From Gigaspora rosea (lineage: Eukaryota > Glomeromycota > Glomeromycetes > Diversisporales > Gigasporaceae): DNA of 64,000 bases. The notes under the pieces are model-generated. The model saw nothing but the letters and a program-made list of their open reading frames with translations, did not search any database and was not told the DNA's origin. The DNA lies in assembly GCA_003550325.1 (NCBI GenBank), contig QKWP01000267.1:99324-163323 (forward strand), written 5' to 3'. This document shows, one piece after another, positions 55,457-64,000 of this stretch (its first letter is position 1; every line of letters begins with the position of its first letter). A program made the position numbers and the translations under genes.

Positions 55457-55656
55457 CCGAATTGGCGCGTAATAACGCGCATTTCGAAACACGCCTTTTT
55501 TTTGAAAATTGCATTTTTGACTCGAAATAACGCACATGCGCGTCCCGAAATAACGCCCACTTATATAAACAGATCATATACTGAATTGACCGACCCAAAT
55601 TTATCAAAATTATTCGAAATATTGCACATGCACGTCCTGAAATAACGCCAATACGG
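55457..55656. mobile_element. 200-bp MITE with TA target duplication
   Basis: CCGAATTGGCGCGTAATAAC and GAAATAACGCCAATACGG are imperfect inverted ends flanked by TA (55455-55456, 55657-55658). CGAAATAACGC is iterated inward four times. It is GC-richer than its surroundings. An open frame over it (55424-55645) is an artefact. Confidence 0.78.
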
Positions 55657-55658
55657 TA

Positions 55659-56657
55659 ATAATTAATTCCAATTTTTTATTTATTTAAAATATAAGATAT
55701 ATTTATATTATTTAAACTCAAACTAATTTGCAAATTTTGAATCAAATCCAAACCAAACTCAAATTTAACTAAAGTTTGATTTGATTTGAGTTTGTAGGAA
55801 CCCTACGGTCCAAGAACCAAGAATTCTACTGTCATTAGGATCATTGGAGCATATCGCTAGATGGTCTTTATTATATAATAATTCACTTCACTACTTTACA
55901 GATACATGAAGTAAATGGTTATCTATACATTACAAATAGCCTTGGGGCTTTGCTACTACAATTAGAATCTCTAAGCAATATGACTATTTAAAGTATTGAG
56001 GGGGGATCTATGACTAAGGATGAGACATTTTTATATGATTATGACTTTAGCTCCCACCAATTGAATATCAGAGGCGTCTTACTATTGTGCATTAAACCCG
56101 AATTGGCATTTATTGAATTCCTTTTCTTGATCAATGGGCTTTTCAAGCTACCCCAGTATATCCATAACTCGTACAGGAGGGTCACCAAAATTCTGTGTCG
56201 GGATACGTCGGAGTGCATCGGGATCATGGTCGACTGGGTCGGAATTAATCAAATTTGCCCCAAGATCATAAAAAATTTTACTAATGAAATCATATCCATT
56301 CATTAAGTAAAAATTTAATTTTGCTATAGAATCTGCTAACAACTAGGTCTAAACACCGACCTAGATCCGACGCATCCGACCTGGAATTTTCTTGTAAAAT
56401 TCGTATAAAACTATGAATGATCGTTGCAGATGCACCAATCAGATTTCTTCTAACAACGACTCTCTATGAAACAGTCTACTGCGCGCTAGCTGCAAAATTT
56501 TGGTATAAAAAAAAGCCTTATTTCAGTCATAACTATAACCCTAATATAAAGATTTATTAATCATCAATTGGTGCATTGACGATCTTTCTTACTGGTACCG
56601 ATTAATATGCTTGGATCATGTTTTTCGTTGCGACCGGGTCACGTTACCCCTTCACAA
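55659..56657. other. Intergenic, possible old coding or repeat sequence
   Basis: Overlapping frames on both strands (56010-56306 plus, 56039-56342 minus) lie in a moderately GC-rich patch, but none has a motif I recognise. No gene is called. Confidence 0.3.
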
Positions 56658-56679
56658 CGTACGTACGTACGTACGTAAA
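56658..56679. repeat. ACGT tetranucleotide microsatellite
   Basis: Five consecutive ACGT units shortly before the pseudogene copy of the single-TM family. Confidence 0.9.
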
Positions 56680-56688
56680 TGATTCTTG

Positions 56689-56769
56689 ATTGTATAGTAA
56701 TAACGCCAAATTACACAAGGAACAAAATAATGTATTACACAGTACATCTGTACACACGTACAGTACAAA
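56689..56769 (+). promoter_or_regulatory. Conserved upstream block before the pseudogene copy
   Basis: TGTATAGTAATAACGCCAAA, TTACACAAGG and TGTATTACACAGTACATCTG match the region before the 62591 gene (62440-62500), but here end directly at the ATG. About 80 bp that separates this block from the ATG in the 62.5-kb copy is missing. Confidence 0.6.
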
Positions 56770-57098
56770 ATGAGCGATGACATAAATGCAGAAAGTCTGC
56801 CATTATTAGAAACAAAGGAAGATCCAAATCTCATTAACTACAAAGAACAATGTTGATATTTTTTATTTTCAATAACTATGATCATAATTTTGTTTATAGC
56901 AATAATTATCAATAATTCTCATATTCAAATTTATCTACTGACAAATCCAATATTCCTAATGAATATAGATTAAGATATAAAAGTCTTTGGGAATATAATT
57001 ATATTATTGAAGGTTATCAAACTAATAATCAACAATCCGAGTTAATAAAATATGCTGAAAGAGTAGTTCCTTATTGGACTTATGGAAATTTCAATGTT
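56770..57098 (+). pseudogene. Single-TM protein copy, broken by nonsense codon and repeat insertion
   Basis: The ATG at 56770 begins MSDDINAESLPLLETKEDPN, clearly the same family. The Cys cluster is followed by TGA where the intact 62591 copy has TGC, and a frame change follows within the membrane span. Similarity resumes as YNYIIEGYQTN...IKYAERVVPYWTYGNFNV and stops abruptly at 57098, where GGCCACGCAAAGTTGATTTT of the GGCC-type repeat begins. The rest of the gene is absent until a 3' flanking match at 57283. Confidence 0.85.
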
Positions 57099-57282
57099 AG
57101 GCCACGCAAAGTTGATTTTTCGTTTTGCATTACCCGCCGTCCCATTTTTTCAATTTTTTCAATTTTATTTTATTTTTTTTTTTTTTAGATCCCAATTGTG
57201 CCAATTGTTCGATTTTTGACATCTATTTTTTCTCACAACGTTAATAATTGAATGAATTCTAAGTGTGGCAAAAAATTTATTC
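57099..57282. mobile_element. Truncated GGCC-type repeat
   Basis: TTAGGCCACGCAAAGTTGAT followed by TTTTCGTTTTGCATTACCCG matches the left end of the element at 46714. GCCAATTGTTCGATTTTTG matches the continuation on either side of that element's hAT insertion. The right end was not found. Confidence 0.65.
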
Positions 57283-57480
57283 CAATGGATCATATTAAAG
57301 TTGATATATATGTGGGAGTTTTAATATAATTATATTTTGTTTTATAGTTTCGGTGATATTAACGAAATTGATATTAACGAGGGTAAGTGTATATATGACT
57401 TTGGTGAAAAGGAAAAAGACAATGTATTTCCTCGAACGAACTTAATGGTTCGATATATCAGTAGGGTAGAATGAAACGAC
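57283..57480. repeat. Segment duplicated at 63815-64000
   Basis: AGTTGATATATATG, ATTAACGAAATTGAT, GAAAAGGAAAAAGACA and TTAATGGTTCGATATATCAG occur in the same order in both places. This is the 3' flank of the duplicated single-TM gene unit. Confidence 0.75.
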
Positions 57481-59327
57481 GCCATCACTAATCAGCTGAC
57501 TTGAGAATCAATTGGATGTGAAACGGAGAATATGTAATTTTTTAATAAAGTTATATCGACAAATGTGATGAAAATAAAATGTATCATTTAATATATTTTG
57601 AAATTCTTGTGCCTTCTATGAATATTTATCTAGCTTTAAATAGTGATTCTCTTTCAGATTTACGATTAATCTCTTAATCGTAGATTTAAACCAAACAGGA
57701 TAAAAGAAGAAGTGGAATCTGTCCATAAAAATTGCATTTTACAACTATTCACTAAGTTTGAAAGAAACTTTTAGCTTTTCATTACGTTCTCAGTGCAATA
57801 GTATGTTATTGAGGTTGTTTCAAAGGCAAATAATCTAAAACAATATCAAATTCTGTGAAATCTAAAGCAATATCATATTCTGTGATTTCAACTACTAAGA
57901 GTTCTTTAGAGCTTGAATCTTATGATCTTGCTGTCCTCGCTAATAATAAGTTCGAATAAAAAGATGAGTAGAAATTTACGAAAAAAGATTATAGTCAAAA
58001 CAAATTTAATGATTACAGGATTATGAACATAGTAATAATGAGTTTTTTTATAATGAGGAGAATGAATATGAAAACAATTTTTATTATGATATATATATAT
58101 ATATAAATATTATAACCAACTATATATAAATTGTTAGAATCTTGAGAAAACGATGCCTCAGATAATGATATTAATATGAATTGTAAAAATAATAATTTTG
58201 CCCCTAAAGCTTCATATTATTACCAAGTAAAATTATTAATAGCAAAATATATCTTTAGATATCTATAAAAAAAATCACTATCTAATTTAAACTAACATTG
58301 TTTGAATGAACATAGTGCTAAAGAAAATCTTATTGAAAGTATGTTTATAAAATTTTCAATTTGGGTATCTTAAATTGTAAGAAAAAATTATATAATAAAT
58401 TCTAAAAAATATAAACAATATTATTTTTATTTTTTATATAAAGAATAAAATGATAGATAGCATCACCAACTAAACTACCTACACATCTATTATTTGAATA
58501 CAAAAATCAGTCAAAAGTAGATAATTATTAATATTATTTTTAGCATTATCTCTAGTATCATTACAAGTACCTTTATCTTTTTATCATCTTTAGCATTATT
58601 TCAAGTACCTTTAGCACCATTACAAGTATCTTTGTCTTTAGTATTATTACAAGTACCCTATTCTGATTTAATACAATATTCTAATTTTTACAAAAGTCAA
58701 TCTGTCTAAAACGTATTATTTTTTATCTTTATTAATATCATAGTTTTTTTACAAATTTATGAAACATTTTTCAATTACTTATTTGACCACCACTACAAGC
58801 AATTATTAAATCTATACTTAAATATTTTTAAAATACATAGATAAATATGAAGGTACTAAAGACTATTAACAAGAATTTTTACCAAAATTTGAACAGCAAA
58901 AATTACTATATGATTGCTTCCAAAATAATAATTTTAAAGAAAAATGTGATATAAATAATGCTAAAAATTACAATTAAAATTTTTATATCAAATAATACAT
59001 TATTTGTTGAGAAAACATTTACTTATAGTCTGCTAAAGTAAAAAAAAAAAACTACTAGATTGTGAAGAGGTAATTTGAGAACATTCAATTAATAATGATA
59101 TTTAGTATATTATATATTATATAATACATATAGAAACGATAATAAAAATAATATATACTGTATATGAGATGTACAATATTTACGAGAACTACGATTCTAC
59201 TAGGTCTACGATTTTTCTTGGCATTTTCGTGACTAATCCGGCTAATAGGAATTTAGGACAGTTCTTGGGTCTAACAGAACTAAGATTTGTAGTGCGTCTC
59301 CTGTAAAGGTAAATAAAAGTTTCACTA
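57481..59327. other. Intergenic with short repeats
   Basis: A TA dinucleotide run lies at 58088-58104. At 58545-58675 the words ATTACAAGTACC, CTTTATCTTT and AGCATTATTTCAAGTACC recur as a degenerate tandem repeat of about 25-40 bp. No gene supported. Confidence 0.45.
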
Positions 59328-59536
59328 AGCCGTTCAAAATTGATTAGTTGGTTAATGTCGTCCTCCTCTTAGTTAACTTCTCCCCTCGAAATTAAACAAA
59401 CTAACCACAACATAGCAAAAACTTGATTAATCATGTGATTAAATTGATTTTAATTAAATATTCTTGGGAACATATTTGTTTGCTTAAATCTCCCCAAAAA
59501 TGTTGATGTTAACCAACTAATCAACTTTGAACGGCC
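59328..59536. mobile_element. 209-bp MITE with TAA target duplication (Harbinger-like)
   Basis: GCCGTTCAAAATTGATTAGT and TTGGTTAA at the left face TTAACCAA and CTAATCAACTTTGAACGGCC at the right. TAA flanks both ends (59325-59327, 59537-59539). GGCC-type ends with a 3-bp TAA duplication fit PIF/Harbinger MITEs. Confidence 0.78.
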
Positions 59537-59539
59537 TAA

Positions 59540-62284
59540 TCCTACAATAACGCATACTAGAAACGTTAATGAAGTGGTTTACAGTAACTAGACGTTGTTT
59601 CTACAAAATTGACAAGACGTAGGATCGATTTTCCGTTCACGTGATTTTCAACATCGTCAAACAATTTATGTGGGAGTTTTGGTTTGGGTAAGAGCTATAG
59701 TATGGCAAAATTGCACGTGGAAAAAGTTTGCTAGGTTAAAAAGCGATTTACTAGGTAAATTTGAAATAATGGTGATTTTTTGCAAAGCGAGCGTTTATAA
59801 CTAACATGTAGAACTATAGTTAACCAAAGAGATAGTCATAGATAAGTAAAATGCGTGGATTTAATAGATGGCGTTATAATTTTATTAGCTATTATATTAT
59901 TTTAAGCCGAGGACATTAAAGACATTATATTTCTTCCTTTCTCCACATCCCTTATATATCTTTCGTTATTTAGTAGTTTAAATTTAAAACTTTTCCTAGT
60001 GATCACTACTGATGGTTACTAACTCTTCTTAACTTTCTTGAGTGACTTAACGTTGGTTAGTAAACAATTCCAATAGTTCGAAGTTCGTAACCAACGGTTG
60101 ACCCAATGTGGCTTACAACTCGAAAGTTACACATCTTTCCATATCGAGCATAACAACGTGTACCAATGCTTGCATATTATTGGACAGCAAGTTTAAAATG
60201 ATTTTTATAGAATTCAGTATAGCGCAGACCAAATTTTTTAAAACTACAGAACTATACATACCAATCAGCTGTAATTCCTTGCCCTAATGTACAATATATA
60301 ACACCAGACCAGTATCGGTATAGTATAGATTTAAAAAATTTCTTTTGCACAATTTAGATAAATCACGCCATTTTTTTAAAAAAAAATTGATTACAAATGC
60401 ATAGTATATTTAAAATTGAGAAGCCAGGCACAGCCACTTGTTTAATAAAATGTGATAGAAACTTGTAATCTTTTATAATACAAAACAAGTCTTTTCCATT
60501 CTTTAATCACATTCAGTCATTTATCGTCATAAATCAATATATTAATTTTCTCATTCACACGTACTAATTTTTATCGTTTTTAGCGAAATAATATTAACCA
60601 ATTCGTCATTCTAGAATTTCTTCAACTTTTTGTCAGACGATTTGTACTTTTACTGAACAAAGTAACGAATATTAAAATACTTGTTTCCTTTTTTTATTAA
60701 TGATCCAAAAATAATAGATCTATGTGTGAAGAATATACCTTCGTATAGGATAACCTTTTTATGACCAATTTTGAGGAAATATATCCATTTACACAGCAAA
60801 ATTTTTTTTCTTTAGATAAAAGATTTAAATATATTTCATACTTCGCGTTTTAAAAGCATCAATTAAATGCCAAACATATCATTTATTCATGAATTCACAT
60901 TCCTGGTTATGCGCAACAACATAACGTCATCTTATTGAACCTTTAATTATTTGATCGAACATGTGATCGTATGTTCGTAATTGTGATGCCTTAGAAATCG
61001 TCCCACTGATTTCCCATTGATGTCCCAATGAAGTTACATCTTAAGCCGTAGCTAACTAATGAATATGTCGTAACTAGTTACGGTAATCGTTTGGACGAAT
61101 GGCATCACTGGTACGTAGATACATGAAATTTTTGCGCGATGTTGGGGTAGTTTCATAAAATCTCAATGTCTATAGTCATCATTAGATCATGTCAGAAATT
61201 ATTAAAGGAAATAAGAAGATCGATAAACATATTTGTACCTAATACTATAAATACACATTCTAATGCAGCATATTACGTGATCGATAATTGTCGGAGATAA
61301 ACTGTGCATAACATAATTATTCTCTCAATATAGATGCAGGCTTATTACATCATTAGTTACGACTCAATTGTCTTTGTATAACCCGATTTTTTTATATAAA
61401 ACGTAACTAAGTGATGTCATAAATCTGCATCTATATCTCCCAATCAATAGTGATAATAATACCATATGACGAAGAAAATTTTTAGTATCTTTGCCGAAGT
61501 TAATTGAAATGATTAATAAAGTTATAACATTAACACCTTCGATAGTGATAATGCTAGTAATAAACAGAAAGATTGAATTTGGAGTGTTAATTTTGGCTTG
61601 ATATTCATGAATAATTCTACAAATATTCCTTTATTAATAAACTTTAGACATATTTAAAAGGCTTGAAATATTGAATTTGTGTGTTATATATTTAACTAAC
61701 GGTTCAGCGTACCGATACGTATGTCTCCGAATAACCTTATTAAAATAGCCTATTTGCAAATTAGGAAATTCAAGTAATGACATCTACGGTGTTCTGTGCA
61801 TACCGCTACATACGTACGTACGAAATCAAGACATTGACATATACGTGTTTAATTACTTAATATCATAGTTCTTCAGGGGTAGGACCGATACAATGAAAAA
61901 ATAGTTCTGTACTTACTTATAGGTTTCACTCTAACACTCAGCAGTAAATGAAGTGCTTGTGATAATTATAGGAAAGAATCAATTATTCGCCTATTGTAAA
62001 AATAACTTTATCTTACTGCAGATTTAATGAAATTAAAAGAAAATTAAATAAGTAAAATTAAGTAAAATGTAATTTGAATAAGAAATCAAGCTTTGTATTC
62101 GAAGACTATCATGAACCCTACAGGAATAATTTATCAAGGAACAATGTGAAATTGGACTTAGCCACAGAATAATTAATCCTTTTGCATGCATTACAGCATT
62201 AGCTGTTAATTTTAGGCAGCCATTTGCAAGCACGCCATAATTCGAATTTCTCATGTTAATTAAAATTTACGTAGATCACTTATA
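59540..62284. other. Long intergenic stretch, no gene recognised
   Basis: 2.7 kb with only short, unremarkable reading frames (for example 62033-62254 minus). CATACGTACGTACG occurs at 61809-61822. I see neither a repeat family nor splice-linked coding blocks. Confidence 0.4.
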
Positions 62285-62510
62285 TGCGCCACAATGCAAT
62301 TTTAAATAAAACCCAAAAGGGATAGTCTGAACTGATTATCGTTATTTTTGTTTTTTTAATCCGTAATTTTCTTAGAATGACGAAATGTCTCATTAGTATC
62401 AATATTAAATATACGTAAATGATTCATTAAGACATTGATTATATAACAATAACGCCAAATTACACAAAGATCCCAAGTAATGTATTACAGTACATCTGTA
62501 CGCACGTACA
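62285..62510 (+). promoter_or_regulatory. Conserved upstream block of the single-TM family (copy 3)
   Basis: Contains GGGATAGTCTGAACTGATTA, GAATGACGAAATGTCTCATT, AATAACGCCAAATTACACAA and TGTATTACAGTACATCTGTA in the same order as upstream of the other two copies. It lies about 80-300 bp before the ATG, where a promoter would be. Confidence 0.55.
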
Positions 62511-62590
62511 ATATAGTACATACCGATACGTAATCAATATAAATAATAAATCTCAATTTTCTTTTTCCACGATTTCTTTCGACAAAAAAA

Positions 62591-63468
62591 ATGAACGATG
62601 ACATAAATGCAGAAAGGCTACCATTATTAGAAACAGAGGAAGATCAAAATCCCATTAACTACAAAGAACAATGTTGCTGTTGTTTATTTTCAATAATTAT
62701 GGTCATAATTTTATTTATAGTAATAATTACTAGTAATAGTTTCTCATATTCAAATTTATCTACTGACAAATCAATTATTCCTAATGAGTATAAATTAAGA
62801 TATAAAAGTTTTTGGGAATATAATTATATTATTGAAGGTTATCCAACTGAATTTAATGGTCAAACTAATAATCAACAATCAGAATTCATAAAATATGCTG
62901 AAATAGTAGTTCCTTATTGGACTTATGGAAATTTCAATGTTGTAGAATTTAGACATGATCCAAATGGCACTATATTCCCTGTTTCAACTGCAACTTCTAA
63001 GATCGATGCATATCTTACAAATGAAGTTGAAATTTTATTTACTGCTACTAATGTCGCTGATTTGGGATTAGAATCTTGTGAATATCGAATTTCTTGGACT
63101 TGGATGTTTAATGGTTATATTCGAAGACGATGTGAAAAAAATAACGAATCAGTTTTCAAACAAGTCGCTTTTTTTAAAGGACATCCTGCTTGGGGTTTGA
63201 CTTTTTTATCCGTAGATGAGAATATAAATTATGGTTATAGCACTAGATCGGCTTTTTTTTGGGATTTATATGTGAGGTATGTTTCGAATTATCTTTATTT
63301 GTAGATGTTAATTTAATACTTTTGTTAACTTGTTCAAAATATAGGGATGTATTCATTGATCCAATTGCACCGTTTCCTCCGATTATACCCTCTCTTTATA
63401 CTGCTTATTATGATTACTTGGAACGGATTAGGCAAAGACATAGTAATAAACGTGATGATTCTAAATAA
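62591..63468 (+). CDS. Single-TM protein of unknown family, copy 3 (269 aa, 2 exons)
   Basis: Exons 62591-63276 and 63345-63468, intron GT/AG, phase 2, 810 nt in total. It is the paralogue of the 53931 gene: MNDDINAERLPLLE, PINYKEQCCCCLF, membrane span at about 30-52 (FSIIMVIILFIVIITS), EYNYIIEGYPTEFNG, IKYAEIVVPYWT, ADLGLESCEYRI, GYIRRRCE, GHPAWGLTFLSVDE. The second exon encodes DVFIDPIAPFPPIIPSLYTA and a basic end (RQRHSNKRDDSK), longer than in copy 1. Four consecutive Cys at the membrane border favour palmitoylation. The extracellular part keeps two Cys. It has no known family, so the role is unknown. Confidence 0.84.
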
Positions 63469-63814
63469 GACTAGATATTCTCGTTTTTTATTGTCGTCAT
63501 TTATTGGGTTATTGATTGTTAAGTACTTAACTAGTTTTACCCTTTAATTCTTCATTAAGTACATTCATTCATTTGTATTAATGTTGTTTCATCTAAGCCT
63601 GTAATTAAACTGCGTATACGCTCATTTTAGTCGAAATTTATATTTTGAATTATCAATAATTTGAACCTAGACAATCTTTATTTTTTTTCTAATTAATAAT
63701 GTGTACAATTTGGTCTCTTTGTTACGAGATAAATTGTACACAGTACACTTGACCTTCGTTAATATCAATCCTTTTGAATTGATTTTAAATTCACATTGAT
63801 AACGATATTAACAA

Positions 63815-64000
63815 GGGATCAGATTAAAGTTGATATATATGAGGGAATGTTCATATATATTTTTTTATAGTTTTAGGTTGATATTAATGAAATTGATAGT
63901 AACGAGCGTCAAGTATATATGGATTTGGAGAAAAGGAAAAAGACATAAATGTCATTCCTCGAACGAATTTAATGGTTCGATATATCAGTAGGTCATAATA
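63815..64000. repeat. 3' flank duplicate of 57283-57480
   Basis: Same ordered words as the segment after the pseudogene copy. It runs to the window edge. Confidence 0.75.

Noticed and set aside
56010-56342. Overlapping frames of about 60-98 residues on both strands
   Set aside because: No motif, no paralogue, no splice-linked continuation. The moderately GC-rich patch alone is not enough evidence.

Overview
The window looks like nuclear DNA of an arbuscular mycorrhizal fungus (Glomeromycotina, most like Rhizophagus). This is inference from several signs. The DNA is extremely AT-rich. Genes are sparse with short GT-AG introns. The gene repertoire is typical of that lineage: secreted Kelch proteins with a C-terminal anchor, F-box proteins with 28-residue leucine-rich repeats, TKL-kinase and alpha-kinase debris, and a large patatin protein. 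Decayed Helitron, hAT and LINE copies and many small inverted-repeat elements fill the rest. I saw no bacterial operons, ribosome-binding sites, CRISPR array, rRNA or convincing tRNA.

Layout. 1-12.9 kb is a transposon graveyard: a Helitron Rep/helicase relic, a 1.15-kb foldback element, and a minus-strand hAT transposase relic apparently split by a LINE RNase H fragment and a small foldback. 12.9-23.8 kb holds the most striking structure, two divergent gene pairs arranged as mirror images: Kelch(-) membrane(+) | membrane(-) Kelch(+). The two Kelch genes are paralogous with the same intron phases, and the two four-TM proteins are paralogous. The symmetry centre, near 18.55 kb, contains a cluster of hairpins, two of them with perfect C(TTCG)G loops. 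24-29 kb contains remnants of an LRR gene, an alpha-kinase and two TKL-type kinases. 30.1-32.4 kb is a broken hAT-like transposase. 33.5-37.5 kb (minus) is one uninterrupted 1,332-codon reading frame combining a J-domain-like segment, TPR-like repeats and an intact patatin domain.

38.9-40.4 kb is a non-autonomous hAT element with an 8-bp target duplication and an internal minisatellite. 44.2-46.0 kb is an F-box/LRR gene. It lies between two inverted 526-bp hAT MITE copies, each with its own target duplication. The second copy is the innermost layer of a three-level nested insertion (46.4-47.8 kb). 48-53.9 kb has small elements and a long pyrimidine tract but no gene I can defend. 53.9-63.5 kb holds a tandem family of single-TM proteins: two intact two-exon copies and, between them, a copy with a nonsense codon, cut off at a repeat insertion.

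Intact protein-coding genes I support: Kelch x2, four-TM membrane protein x2, patatin, F-box/LRR, single-TM protein x2. All exon models are read by eye from splice signals and paralogue agreement. Nothing was searched against a database.
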